Positions 23,979-36,530 of a stretch of DNA of 64,000 nucleotides are shown one piece after another. Made by a program: the position numbers and the translations under genes. The stretch covers positions 1,984,001-2,048,000 of the forward strand of contig JAVLRN010000008.1 in NCBI GenBank assembly GCA_032821775.1. Direction: 5' to 3'. Source of the DNA: Sanguinoderma infundibulare. Taxonomy: Eukaryota; Basidiomycota; Agaricomycetes; Polyporales; Polyporaceae. How positions within the stretch are numbered: the stretch's first letter is position 1; each line of letters starts with the position of its first letter. Under the pieces are notes generated by a model. It had not been told where the DNA came from. It did no database searches and worked only from the letters and a program-made list of their open reading frames with translations.

Positions 23979-24445
23979 ATGAGCGACATCCTGCAGCAGT
24001 ATCTTGAGGGAAAGATAGTGAGTTTACTTTGATTACGGTCCCCGACAAGCTCTGATGCTTCCTCGCCGTGCTAGGACTTTGAGGGCCAGAAAGTAGTGGA
24101 ACAGTTATCCAGAAATACGTTGATTTTGGCGACAGTAAGAACAGTGGATCACGGCCTGCCATAGTTGGCTGACACTGGGTTTTTAGATTTTGTCATTTGT
24201 TGCCGGCTTTGCGTTGCAGTCATTGCAAGTATTATTTGGCGTGTTCGTTGTGTTCGTCGTAGGCTTGAGCGTGGTGAGTGGTTCTCCCCTGGAATTCAAC
24301 CAAAGTGTATTGTCTCTGCGACGATGTCCGTCCTTTCTGAGTCATTGCACGACTAATCCTACCTTTGTAGGCTGTCATTCCACCGTGGCCGATGTACAGA
24401 CGTCATCCGGTCAAGTGGCTACCGTTGAAGGACACAAAAGCATGA
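23979..24445 (+). CDS. SPC1: Signal peptidase complex subunit 1 (SPC1/SPCS1), 86 aa
   Basis: Four exons: 23979-24017, 24075-24134, 24187-24273 and 24371-24445 (stop 24443-24445). The product opens MSDILQQYLEGKIDFEGQK, then a short loop, two adjacent transmembrane helices (about residues 30-48 and 50-67) and the diagnostic tail PPWPMYRRHPVKWLP. Length and motifs match the 12-kDa signal peptidase subunit (Spc1 in yeast, SPCS1 in animals). This non-catalytic ER membrane subunit helps the complex discriminate substrates during signal-peptide removal. All introns are 52-97 bp with GT-AG ends. It reads toward the kinase gene at 25017 on the same strand, 571 bp away. Confidence 0.93.
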
Positions 24446-25016
24446 TTTCACGATGGCGCGGAGCTTCCTCAGTCATGTCGTGGATACCATTTGTGAGTAC
24501 CATTCCTTGAGATCAGAGATCTTGTCTTCCTAGCTTGACCATAAGTAATCCCCCATCGTACCGGCTCCTTCAGGGTCTCACTAATCCAAACCGTCCCTGT
24601 TTCGTGGACACCACCAGCCCGTGTTTCTCGTTGGCGCGGACGCACGACGTATCGGCAAGGGGCAGAGGCTGTTACTACATGTCCTTTGGGGGTACGGACG
24701 TTTTGAGACGCTACTGGCGCCGGCGAGTTTGAGTCGATGTCTCAAGACCCTCAACCCTGCATATATTCTATTGTATTTGTACCTGTAGTTCACTCAATAC
24801 GATTCCGACGACCTTCCATCGATTTCTGTCTTGTAGTGAGTCTTAGGGGTGAAGCACGGAATTATTTGGAGTTTATACGCTGGCCGTTGAGCGCTCGATT
24901 TTGCGGGGCGCGGGCAATTCATCCCTCCGCCATCAACCCCCACCACCGCCGTTTACAAACTCCTCCACGTCGCCCGACTCGTCGTCGACAACGCTTACTG
25001 CCCATTTTGTGGGTCT
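24446..25016. other. Intergenic region before the KIN1-like kinase
   Basis: Contains the SPC1 3' UTR and presumably the kinase promoter. No other feature seen. Confidence 0.5.
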
Positions 25017-28000
25017 ATGGACGCTTATCCTGCCGGCTTGGGCTCCCCTGATCACCAAGACGGTCTTCCGACCCCTACCCACGGCGGCCTCGTTGCTGGT
25101 CCCGAATTCGACGTGCCCATAACCCAGAAGCTCGCCGCACTTGCCCAGATCCCCGACAGCGCACGAGATACCCCGAAGATGGAACGTGTTGAGAGACCGG
25201 AGAGACACACATCGGCGAGGCCGCTGTCGACATCGCAGAGACCCCGTCCGGTCTCGATGCCACCTCAGGCGTACGCCCCGTCCCCACCTACGAACGGAGA
25301 ACGCGATCAGCGGCACGAAGACGGCCGCCATGGACGACCAGAAGTTGGTTCGACGAGCAAATCGCGTAGCGGTACACGGATACTTGGAGACTACACCCTG
25401 AGCAAGACTTTGGGGGCGGGGAGCATGGGCAAGGTCAAGCTTGCACATCACAACATCACCGGCGAGAAGGTGAGTACCACGTTTGTGTGTCTCATTGCAA
25501 AGCGTAATGTCGGACGCATGGGTCCCAGCTTGCGGTCAAAATCCTCCCCCGAGTGGCTCCTAGCGGAACAGGGAGCGCGCCGACGTCGGACGCTGCGGCC
25601 AAGCAGGCGTCCAAGGACGCCTCCAAGGAGATACGGACCCTCCGCGAGGCTGCTCTGTCGATGCTCCTCCACCACCCCTACGTCTGTGGCATGCGGGAGA
25701 TGATCGTCCACCAGCACCATTACTACATGGTCTTCGAGTATGTCAGCGGGGGTCAGATGCTCGACTACATCATCAGTCACGGCCGGCTGCGGGAACGTGT
25801 TGCGCGCAAGTTCGCAAGGCAGATCGGCAGCGCCCTCGACTACTGCCACAAGAACAGCGTCGTCCACCGAGGTATGTCGACCTTTTTCACCAGGACTTGA
25901 CGATGCCTCATTTGGTTTCTAGACTTGAAGATCGAGAACATCCTCATCTCTCACTCCGGTAACATCAAGATCATCGACTTCGGTCTCTCGAATCTCTACA
26001 ACCCTGCCGACCGTCTGGGCACGTTCTGCGGTTCCCTCTACTTCGCTGCGCCGGAGCTCCTTAACGCGAAGGTCTACACGGGTCCGGAGGTCGACGTGTG
26101 GAGTTTCGGAGTTGTGCTCTACGTGCTGGTATGTGGCAAGGTACCGTTCGATGACCAGAGCATGCCTGCGCTACATGCCAAGATTAAGCGCGGATTGGTG
26201 GAGTACCCTGTATGGCTGAGTGCGGGTAAGCGGCCTCTGGCATATCCCTGATTCATCCGCTGACACACAGGCAGAGTGCAAACACCTCCTTACGCGGATG
26301 CTCGTGACCAATCCCGCAGCTCGCGCACCATTGTCCGAGGTGCTCAATCACCCCTGGATGGTTCGTGGATACCGTGGAGGGCCGGATTCCCACCTCGTTC
26401 ATCGTGAGCCATTGCGTGCAGACGAGCTGGATAGGAGCGTTATCAAGGGCATGAAGGGCTTCGAGTTCGGGTCCGAGGAAGAGATCGAACAGAAGCTGAT
26501 CGAGGTCTTGGAATCGGACTCGTACTATCGTGCGGTCCAGCACTGGGAGCGGAAACGTATGGCCAACGGACGCAATGGACACAGTCGCTGGGGGGAGTCA
26601 TTCTCTAACTCCTCGCTCGCGATCTCGCACGACGGCAGTTTTTCGACTACAGCAACTAAGGTCGACCAATCGCCGTCCAAGAAATCGAAACGGTTCTCCG
26701 GATTTGATTTCTACCGCCGGAAATTGTTTTCGCCCTCCTCATCGCCGCCCAGCACACCCATCGCACAATCTCCGCCCGGTTCGCAGTCCCACCTGTCTAA
26801 CACGTCGCTCCTTGAATCACGCGAGCCGGCCGACCCGACATTCGGCTTCCACCCCCTCATATCTATCTATTTCCTAGTTCGCGAGAAGATGGAACGCGAA
26901 AAGGTCTACGGCCCCGGCCATTTCGCAAGCTCCCAGCTCTCGTTGGAATCCAGCTCCCGTCTCGATGGTGTTGCTCCCGATGCCCCGCCCCCTCCGACTT
27001 CTGCCAAAGTCCTCTCTCAGCCCGCCGCCCGTAAGCGCGACGCGCCGGTGTCCGGCAAGCCGGACTACAGCATGCCGCTTCCCCGCCTTCCCGCGCCCGA
27101 GACATTGCATTACTCTGGGCTCTCGTACGACGTCACCCCGGCGACGCCGTCCCCCACTACCGGCACCTTCCCTCAGCCGCGGGCTCGCGACGCCGCGCTC
27201 TCTCCGCCGAAGCCGGCAGCGCAGGGCCCCGCGCTACCGAAGAGCGTCGCCGCAACCCCCGCCCGCATGTCAATGTCGATGTCCATGCCACGCGAGCCGG
27301 CAAACACCGCACATCGTCGGAGCCACAGTCTCAGTCAACGCCCAAGCGTGCGCGGGTGGCATGGCATGTTCGGGCTGAGCGGCACCGAAGAGGTCAACGA
27401 GGATGGTACCCCGCGCGCGTCCAAGGCTCTCGCCGAAGCTCCGCGAACCGCCGGACCAGAGCTGGTGACCTTTGCAGAGAAGATGGCGGAGCCGCCGCGG
27501 GAGTCTAGCGATGTACGAGGAAGCGAGGACGAGCCTCGGACGCCGCTCATGCTGTCGGCCGGCGCGACACTTGTGCGCAAGTTTGGCAGCATCCTGGGCG
27601 GCAGGAACGACGATTCGAGGAGGGCAGCCACCCCGACTAAGCGTGGGAGCATCCTCACGAGCTTCTCCCCCAGGCCGTCTACGGATGGTGAGGTGCAAGA
27701 GAAGGAGGGGCAGAAGAATGGTATCGTCACGTTCACCGCTGCCGACGAGAAGGCCGCCCAGGACGGCGGGGGACAGATTTCGCAGAGCCAGAGCGTACCG
27801 GTGGGTTCTGTACACCGTCGTGCGGCAACGATCCTGGACCCCCAGGGACGTACGACACGACATGAGCGAAGGAGCAGCACAGGCGCGGCGTTGATGTCTG
27901 GCGTTGGGGGCACGATTGGCCGGCACAGGAGACCGTCTACCAGCGCCTCACACTACGCGAAGCCGCTGGGCGAGAGGTTGTTCGGTCGCACGGATGAGGA

Positions 28001-28972
28001 AGGGGAGCAGCAGACGGCGGAGAACGGCGCGACTGGCCCCCCTGGCGAGAACGGCGGGGAAGACGTGGCAGCTGGTGAGGAGTCTCAAGGAGAGGACAAG
28101 GAGTTCAAGCCTGTGTTCCTCAAGGGACTGTTCAGGTATGTGGTTCCATTCATAGAAGTCTCCGAATCTGAATGGATTTTGACGCCTCCACAGCGTCGCG
28201 ACCACATCAACAAAGCCGCCACAACTCATCAAAGCCGATATCAAGCGAGTTCTCGACCGTATGCAAGTGCAGTACCGGGAGACGAAGACTGGATTCGAGT
28301 GTATCCATATGCCGTCGATCGACGTTTCGTCGCTGGTTCCCGCATCAGCACATGGCAAGCGGCCATCCAGTGGCTCCGAAGATCGTCATCGCACGCTTAC
28401 GAAGAAGGCCTCGAAGCGGTCATTTGGCGTGAAGAGCAAGGAGAGGGACCGGGAACGGGAGCTGAAGGACAAGGAGCTGCCGAGCCGTCCTTCTGGCGGG
28501 ACGATCCTCAGCACCACTGCTAGCAGTGCGTCCTCGTCGTTCTTCCATGTGTCTTCCAATGCACACACGGCCACTGTCGAAGCTGCCCGCTCCAGCACGC
28601 TGGAGAACCTCGCGGCGCCCGAGGATGCGACGCGTCCTCAGTCGCCAGCCAAGGGCAAGAACTTGCCGCCTATACCTCTTGATCATGCGCCCGGAAGTCC
28701 TCAGCAGCCACCGGGATCGCCTTTACCGACCGGAGAGGTAGACCCGGATGTGTTCGAGACGATTGGTTCGAGTTCGCTCGCTGTGCGATTCGAAGTCAAT
28801 GTTGTGAAGGTGCGTCGTCGTGAGTGTTCCACCGACGTCTCCCCTTTCTGACGCTCCTATCGTCTAGGTTCCTTGGCTACCCCTCCACGGCATTCAGTTC
28901 CGCAGACTGGGCGGTGACGGCTGGCAGTATCATATGCTGGCCCGCCGCGTGCTGACGGAACTGAAATTATGA
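25017..28972 (+). CDS. KIN1: KIN1/PAR-1 (MARK) family serine/threonine protein kinase, 1226 aa
   Basis: Six exons fit in phase: 25017-25469, 25529-25871, 25923-26225, 26275-28135, 28194-28809 and 28868-28972. The kinase domain starts at about residue 125: LGAGSMGKV (glycine loop), LAVKIL (Lys), an insertion typical of Kin1, then [28 protein letters not shown] and [19 protein letters not shown]. All catalytic residues are intact. A long Ser/Pro-rich, probably unstructured linker follows. The C-terminus is a KA1 domain (FEVNVVK, then [20 protein letters not shown]), which binds acidic membrane lipids and autoinhibits these kinases. Yeast Kin1/Kin2 act at sites of polarised growth and in exocytosis. 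An alternative acceptor around 26270-26274 is resolved by the ECKHLL reading. Confidence 0.93.
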
Positions 28973-31900
28973 CCCCAGCTCGGCCGCGGGCTCCTAGTTA
29001 GTTCTGTTTTTGTTTTGTGTGTATTCGGTTTCAGGTTCGGTTCCTGGCTCTCCTCTCGCGTTCGACTAATCGCACCCTCGTACATATGATATCTCCATAT
29101 CCATATCGCCGTATACTCGAATATCTCGCGCTCTGAGCTCTGCCATGTGTCATTCTCTAGCTTTATTATTGCGTTCCCTTCGTGCTCCGGGTGCCGCCGG
29201 TTTGCTTTTCGACCTGGGTCGTAGACACTTCCCACACCATGTCCCTCTTTATAGTATATGACGATCCGAAACGCGCGCTCTCTCCCTCGCATATTATGCT
29301 GCTACGTACGTAACCGAAACTTACGACCGACAACAACCCTTCTATCACCTGTACGAATGCTATACCGACACGGATCATCAAGGTCTACTTCCATCTTTTT
29401 GCTGGGTGATATCTATCAGGTATCGTGGATGCGTGTCGCTACGCGTCGCGTTCAAAGTTGTCGGTGGCTGCCGCCGTACCGGTCTCAGGCTGACGTGGCC
29501 AGGACCATTTTGAATTTTGCCCCAACATTGAATGGATACGCATCAGTCTGCGTGCTGCGGAGGCCCTACTCCTGCAGGAACCTCTGCTGTGTATCCGCGT
29601 TTCCCATGAAAGGACTATCCGGAGAGCCAAGAGAGAGGCTTCCAGCGTGGGTCACACTGGCAGTTGAGTAGGGCGTGAGTATTGGCGAAGGATACCGTGC
29701 CAGTGCCGGGACGGCAAGCGAAGAGCCTGCGAGGAAATTTGGAACATCGAGGTAAATTCCAACAGCGAAAATTAGTGCTCAGAAATCCGGTGATTGATTG
29801 ACTGTGTCACAGAGGGCTGCATGAGTCCATCGGGCGGAGGGCGAGACTCTGAGGAGGTGCCGGGCCGGCCGCCAACGACTGCAGCGACGGTACCGGTGGA
29901 GTCAGACCAGCTCTTTGCTTCCCGACAATATGGTGCCCCATTCTTCCCTACACAGTCCACACTGTCATAGGCTCTGCTAAGCTTTACTCATCATCCGACA
30001 TAATAATCATTTGTTCCTCAAAGACAGTATCTCATCCTCACTGGAATCAATGTTCCCCCCCGTACCCACCCCGTGTTACCTCACCTCGTTTTCGCAAAAA
30101 ACCTCCCTGCGCTGGTCCTCAACTTGAAGAAACCCCTCAAAGACGATGTGGCGGGACGGAAACGCGCTCGTGAACGAAGCATCGCAGACGGTCCGTTTGT
30201 GGCTGCATTATTAATCCCCGAAAGCGCGCTTTCGGCCCAGGCTGTTGGAGTTTGCCCTCAATCACTTCCCTCACGTCGTCAAGTATCGTCGAGCTCCTGC
30301 TACCCTTGGCTTGGGCTTAGGTGATGAACATGAGGAAAGCTATACCGACGAGGACTGGGAGCACGAAGTGCCGAATATCGGAGAGACGATCATTGGCTAC
30401 GCCTTCTGGGGACGGGCAAGGCCTGCGAGGCCCATCGTGTTTGTCGATGTTTGTAATCCCTGGAGGCGCTCACAGAAAGTGGTCGTTTCTGTGCACGAAA
30501 AATTGTAGCTCAATGTGTCCTCTTCACGTTATGATAAATAGTGTTCTGGCAAACCACAGAGTAGATCTAATATTCGCGCAGAAAATTTTTCGGAAATCTG
30601 AGACTTTAAGTGCAGGGTTGAGTAATGATCGTGGCTTTCCAGCAGCGCGGCTTGCAAGACCGCTTTGACTTTCTGAGGGAATACTAGAACTCGAAATATT
30701 ACACCAAATGCGAAAATTTTCACCACGAATAGAGGGAGAGGAGAAGGCATGTTTTTCGCGCACACAATGAGGCTCGCGCAGGATACGCGAGCCTGCTCGC
30801 GGGGGATGACAGGAGTCACGTGCACGCCGTTTCCCTCTGGCATCTGGTCCCCTCCGACGCGCTGTCGAAACGGCTTCCCCTGCTCTGTTCCCCCTCCGAA
30901 TAGTTGGAACGAGTGTCTGCTGAGCAGATAAGCTTCGAGCGATAGCGACAGCCAGAGCGCGGCCCCTGGAGTTCGACCGCGACGCCATTGCCTGGATGAC
31001 GCGAGATCAGATGGAGGAACAATTGGAGGTTTACTGGAAGCTGTATCACCATCCACCAAGTCTCGTACCTTTGAAGTCTAACATACCTACTAGGTCCGAG
31101 AAGTTCGAGGCGCTACTCGCCGCGGTTGACCGACTCGAGCACAAGACTACTAACTAGCACTTATACGATACCGCAACAGTGTATTAATTCAAGTTATGAT
31201 GTTCTCACAATCTACGTACAGGAAATCTATCTTACTTTGACGCGGACTCGGGGCGGGTGGGGTTCTTACGGTGGGTGGCGTCCCCGCGCGTCCTCCCTGC
31301 GCGTGGTTCGCGCGCAAGCTCGCGAGCTGCGCCACTTCCGACTGGGGTACCACATTTCGATTTGAGCGCTTGATGACTAAGCGTCCCAAAAGCTTTGCAG
31401 GCATTGCCCGTCCCCACGCCTTCGTCGTTGCGATCAGGGAGCACCTTGGAGTCAGCCCCAAAGCCCAAGAGCTGTTCCAGGTTCACCTGCTTTGGGACAG
31501 CCAGAAGCAGGGGATATATGGCTTGACTGTGGGATCGAACTAGTACCGGCGAATACTTACAGTGCTTTGCATAAAACACTGCAGGCTGTTTGTCTTTGTT
31601 TGAATGGCCGAGAAGACGCCGCCGCGTCCGAGAGCCATCGCCCAAGAAGAGCGGCCCTTGAGCCCAAATCGGCCTGAAAGCACCGCGTATGTCTCCGCTA
31701 GCATAAAGCGGATGTGAGCATGTAATTTTAAAGCAGGAATAGGGGTGGTGTCCCGAGAACCATGTGAGAGGGCGTAGTCGCGGCAAGCGCGCGATTCCCG
31801 AAACAGGAAGTTCCCCGGCAGAACAAACAGGAGCAAATAGCCTTGCGCTGGCGCGCGACCTGCAGTGTTTTTATGCTTGGGAGGGGGACGAGTCGAGACC

Positions 31901-32019
31901 GTTCCGTGATCTCCTTGCTCCGCTTTCCACTCACGACACCATTGATGCTGTTTATTATGTATCGTTACTCTTTCGTTCTTGCAGCGCCCTAATTGTCGCT
32001 TTCTGTCTATTTGCTCGAC
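28973..32019. other. Sparse region, no intact gene
   Basis: Apart from the ORF remnant at 30963-31157, only short, mutually overlapping frames occur (for example 30245-30508 plus and 31232-31786 minus). About 31230-31340 is strongly GC-rich with ggg runs. Confidence 0.5.
30963..31157 (+). pseudogene. C-terminal ORF remnant of an unknown protein
   Basis: A clean frame reads PLEFDRDAIAWMTRDQMEEQ, continues through a Trp/Tyr/His-rich segment (VYWKLYHHPPSLVP), and ends ALLAAVDRLEHKTTN then TAG. The amphipathic, charged composition looks like real protein rather than noise. I do not recognise the family and see no start or upstream exon. Confidence 0.4.
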
Positions 32020-32919
32020 TTACAGCAAAGAGCGAATTGATACGGAAAGACGATTTTTTTTCCACCAGCGCTAGAGAAGGCGTCCAAGTCACGAGCTCGC
32101 GCGCGCGTCGCACGAATATCGCGCGGCTGCCGCGAGGCCGCGCTCCTTTGCCACTTCATGCCTCAACGTCCTGTCTCTCGCGACATCAAGGACCGCATCC
32201 CTGTCCTCCATTTTGAGTAGGGCCGCTCTGTAGATGATATATGCTCAATCCTAGGCATCAAGAAAAGCCTCGTCTACACTACATTGCAATATCACTGCAA
32301 ATACGGTGTCTTGTACAATCCTCTCGCGCGCAACCCTGGCAGACATCATCGCATCTCAAGCATTCTCATGGTATCTATCTTACAAGTAATGACGGAAGCA
32401 TTCTGTTGACTGGGAAGGCCTGGGCAAGCCGCGCGTGATGTGGAGCGCGGCGCTTGGTATGCATTCTTGCTTTGACGTTGGGTGTTTCTCTTTCCATACC
32501 TGTATGATGCTCATCTTATGATAGTTGGTATTTTCTCATGTCGCGTATGCCAACGTCTTGTTACTGTACCATATTAGCTCGCGCTCGAATTCCGCTCACC
32601 TCAGTCCCATCTACCGTGACTGAGGTGAGCTCGCCTATGTACTCATATGTCGTGTTCGCGCTGCTCACGTCGGGTACCTTCTGTAGTGTATACTATTATC
32701 TATAGGTACCTGCAATGTACATCAGTGCCGTCCACCACATCTGAGTGTATACTATTTTCTACATGTTCAGCATGCATTTGTGTGTTCGCCATTCGCCTCT
32801 GCCAACGCGCGTCGCGCGAGGCCCGCGCGACTGCGCGCACAAACCCGTGACTTGGACGCCTTCTCGAGCGCCGGTGAAAAAAAAATCGTCTTTCCGTATC
32901 AATCCGCTCTTAGCTGTAA
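32020..32919. mobile_element. Inverted-repeat element of about 900 bp (probable miniature element)
   Basis: The left arm (about 32020-32125, starting ttacagcaaagagcg) and the right arm (about 32815-32919) are imperfect reverse complements. The outer ~75 bp is the most alike, sharing gattgatacggaaagacg, a run of T, and gagaaggcgtccaagtcac. No transposase frame is present and I could not find a convincing target-site duplication. It may be an old miniature element or a foldback repeat. Confidence 0.65.
32594..32630. repeat. Perfect 13-bp stem hairpin
   Basis: gctcacctcagtc (32594-32606) and gactgaggtgagc (32618-32630) are exact reverse complements separated by 11 bases, inside the inverted-repeat element. 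Role unknown. Confidence 0.8.
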
Positions 32920-33333
32920 ACGAGGAACGCGGCGACGACTTCTTTGTAGATCAGGAGCAACACGAGGTTCGCGAAAGAAACCATATGTCAGCGTTCGATG
33001 TGTGTCCTCCTACGTATATGCAAATACGGAAGCAATTACGGTAGCGTCCCGAACGGAGTGGAGCTGAGCGTCGTGAATGCATCCATGAGTCGACGTCAAC
33101 CCCCGGCATCTCGACACGGCCACCGTCCGCAGCGCGATATGGTGCCTGCACAACTCTTAATCCCCGTACGTATTCCGAGGTTCGTTCTGATGTGTCAGCG
33201 TATTCGAGTCTCGCCGACGGGACACGTATCGGGCATTCTTGAGCCCGCCGAGTCAAGGAGACAGAAAACATATAAATAAGCACCAGGGTACAACGGTCAA
33301 GCAGAAACTTTACACTCAGACTCTTCAATAGCC

Positions 33334-34396
33334 ATGTCATCCTCTCGTGTTTGGTTGAGTACGTCGCTCCCTCGCGTCGGTGGTGATGATAGGGAACGAT
33401 CGTTTACTGACCGCACTTGCCGCAGTCACTGGGACGTCGTCCGGCTTCGGCCTCCATATGGCCCGCCTCGCCCTCGCGAACGGAGACTGCGTCGTCGCGA
33501 CGCTCCGCAGGCCGGACGTCCTCACGGACTTCGCGTCCGAGTATCCTCCCGAGCGACTCCTCGTCCTCCGCCTCGACGTCTCCAAGCCGGACGAGATCAA
33601 GGCCGCGTTCGCCAAGGCAAAGGAGACCTTCGGCCGCGTCGACGTCGTCTTCAACAACGCCGGATACATCGTCGGAGGGGAAGCCGAGGCCGTACCAGAC
33701 GAGCCGGCACGTGCGATGTTCGACGTGAACTTCTGGGGCGCCGCGAACGTCTCGCGGGAGGCCGTGCGGTTCTTCCGCGAAGAGAACAAGCCGCAGGGCG
33801 GACGGCTCATCCAGAACAGCGCCGGGGTTGGGTTGATTACGTTGCCCGTACTTGGACTGTACGCCTCCGCGAAGCATGGTGCGTGAATGTAGAGTGGTCG
33901 ACCTTCAGAGAGCTGACGTCTGCGGCGGCATCCAGCACTTGAAGGTTTCACCGAAACGCTGAACAAGGAGTTGAACCCTGCGTGGAACATCAAGGTCAGT
34001 CCGATGCGCTCGTACAGTACTAGTATTTAGCATTGACATTGTATGCGTGGGTATCAATAGATCACTTCCGTCCTGTTCGGGGGCTTCTTGACCGAGCTCG
34101 CACACTCGGCCCAGGCGTTCCCTCAGCACCCCGCGTACGCGGACGGCGCGAATGCGGCTGCGGTCACGCGCAAGATGTTCGAGCAGTTTACCGACGAGGA
34201 CAGAAAGAAGCGCGGCTTTGGAGATCCGATAAAGGGGGTGCAGAAGATCTACGAGCTGAGCATGCTGCCAAACCCGCCGCACCGGTTGTTGTTGGGCAAG
34301 GACGTGAACCAGGGCGTGCGGGAGTACATTGCGCAGCTGACGCGGGAGGTGGATGAGTACGCGTCGTGGTCCGATAATCTCGCGTTGGAGGGCTAG
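33334..34396 (+). CDS. Short-chain dehydrogenase/reductase (classical SDR), copy 1, 290 aa
   Basis: Exons 33334-33358, 33426-33878, 33936-33994 and 34061-34396. The first intron splits the start of the Rossmann motif: VWLITGTSSGFG is the TGxxxGxG NAD(P)-binding loop. Then come NNAG (NNAGYIVGG), the catalytic Ser region QNSAG and YASAK (YxxxK). The C-terminal part has a longer substrate-side segment ending in VDEYASWSDNLALEG. Length and motifs fit the classical cytosolic SDR superfamily. The reaction is oxidation or reduction of an unknown alcohol or ketone with NAD(P). It forms a tandem pair with the next gene, 526 bp downstream, with identical intron positions. A decayed relative lies at 630-1310 and an exon fossil at 10038. 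Confidence 0.92.
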
Positions 34397-34922
34397 AGGC
34401 GGATTGAAGGTACGGTGTTACCAGTGTACCCGACAGAGGACCGAATATGATAGACACATACCGCCATCTTGTACCGCTGCACTTGGAGCATAAAGTGATC
34501 GAATGATGATTCATCCTTCCAAAGGACAAGCAAATGCTGGCAACGCATGACAGAACGAGCAGGATGAGTAAGCCAGTGTCGGATACGTTGCGCGTACTGA
34601 ACACCTCGCGCGGGCTTATCCCGCCCGAGCTTGGCGTACCCTTCGCACCCGCGCGCTTCGCTCCACAGCACGGCTTCGGTGCCGGTCATGACCACAGATT
34701 AACGCTACCAGTGAACTGGACAAGGCTAATAGAGTTGGACGTCTCACCGAGACTAGAAGGTGTTTCTTGTTTGGTCTCAAATGACTCGTCCACGGCAGCA
34801 GAATTACCGCGCGCTGCACGTAAATGCGTGTAGTCAAGAAAGGGCGCATAGAACCTATATATACGGTAAATGAGGCGGGTGGGATGCAGAGACAGCACAC
34901 CTACTCGCCCCACCAAAGCAAG
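34397..34922. other. Intergenic between tandem SDR genes
   Basis: Short frames only. A tatatacgg stretch at about 34857-34866 lies ~57 bp before the second SDR start and could serve as a TATA element. Confidence 0.4.
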
Positions 34923-35977
34923 ATGGGTAACCCCAAGGTTTGGTTCAGTGAGTATCGCGACCGCGTTTCCGATGGCGAGAATACTCACTAGATTATCTAG
35001 TCACTGGCTCTTCGTCCGGACTCGGCCTGGACCTCACTCGCGTCGTCCTCTCGAAGGGCGACATCGCAGTTGCAACGCTCCGCAAGCCCGACGTCCTCAA
35101 CGACCTCATCGCGCAATACCCAAAGGACCGCCTGCTCGTCCTCAAAGTGGACGTCACCGTCCGCCAAGACATCCTCGATGCGTTCAAAGCGACGAAGGAG
35201 GCGTTTGGCCGGATCGACGTCGTGGTCAGCAACGCGGGCAGTGCTCTCCTGAGCGAGGTCGAGGGCACGCCTGACGATGTCGCCCGAGCGCTGTTCGAGG
35301 TGAACTTCTGGGGCTCGACGCATGTCTTGCAGGAAGCAGTGCGATTTATGCGCGAGGAGAATGCGCCGGGGATGGGTGGTCGGATCCTCCAGATTACGTC
35401 TGGGACGGAGATCGTGGGCTGGCCTGCTTGCGGCTTCTACGCGGCGACGAAGCACGGTGAGCAGAGGCTCCATGTAAACGTGCATTGGCGACTCATACTC
35501 ACGACTCTGTGGTGTAGCAATTGGCGGGCTTGCGGAGACACTGGCAAAGGAGGTCGACCCTGGGTGGAATATCAAGGTTGGCAACTGGCGTGTTCGAGAT
35601 CGATGATGCGCTCACCATGCCGCCCGAAACAGCTGACCATCATCGCACTCGGTGCATTCGGAACGAATGCGGTGGGATCCATGAGAAAGATGCCCGTACA
35701 TTCCGCGTACGACACGCCGGAGCTGCTGGTCGCCAAGTCGCGGAAGGCGATCCTCGCCAGCTTGTCTGGGAATCTTGATCCTCTGTTTGAGGTCAAGGGG
35801 GACTCTGCGAAGGCAGCAGACGCGATCTACCGGATGGCCTTGCTGCCATCGCCACCTCTTCGTGTCCCGCTGGGTTGCGTGGATCTGGCCCGCGCTGCGA
35901 TCAAAAGTTTCTCAGACGAGGTGGAGGAGTACGCGTCCTGGTCTGTGGGATTGGAAAAGGATGAGTACCGTGAATAG
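34923..35977 (+). CDS. Short-chain dehydrogenase/reductase (classical SDR), copy 2, 294 aa
   Basis: Exons 34923-34947, 35001-35456, 35518-35576 and 35633-35977 fit in phase and match the intron positions of copy 1 exactly. Motifs are ITGSSSGLG (cofactor loop), SNAGSALL (NNAG variant, first Asn replaced by Ser), ITSGTE (catalytic Ser) and FYAATK (YxxxK). The ending VEEYASWSVGLEKDEYRE parallels copy 1 (VDEYASWSDNLALEG). The two genes clearly arose by tandem duplication but differ a great deal in the C-terminal substrate region, so specificities may differ. The decayed SDR at 630-1310 is closer to this copy. Confidence 0.92.
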
Positions 35978-36530
35978 ATATGGCAGTGACTATACCTGCT
36001 GTGTTAATCTTCCAGGTCCAGGATAGTCAATAGATGACACGAATATGGAGCATAAGAGACGTGCTCGCTTGAGACAGCGCCCTCCGCTACGACGTCTGAG
36101 TACGTAGCGTATGGGGACGGGACCTACCACGGAGTATACAAGTACCTGATCCGAGTTCGATGTCGGACCGGCCGGATCGCGCGCAGAGTCACTATCGGGG
36201 GTTCATGCGCCCAGCATCCTCCAACGCCGTCCGGGACGAGAACCAAATCATGACATTGCTGCTGTGTTCTTTGTCTCGTAGACATACAAGCTGGTGCTTC
36301 CAAAAACTGTGGGTAAGGATCATCGGAAAGGGAGAAACGTTGATCGCGTATCTTGCTATATCACGGACGGCAGGAAGGGAGTGTACATGCGGGGTCAGGG
36401 ATCTTGTGGCTGTTGAGTAGGCTGGTGGGGGGGGGGAGGGCTGGTTCAAGAGGATGTCGTCATATTGGAGGAGAAAGAGCGTAGGGTCACTCCACGAGCG
36501 ACTGTCGCGGAACATCGGAGCAGCGGGGAA
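35978..36530. other. Intergenic, with a 10-G run
   Basis: No gene seen. An uninterrupted run of ten G lies at about 36427-36436, just downstream of the next (minus-strand) gene. Confidence 0.5.

Noticed and set aside
26863..27926. Minus-strand frames inside the KIN1-like gene
   Set aside because: They lie opposite the low-complexity linker of an in-phase 1226-residue protein and have no recognisable domain.
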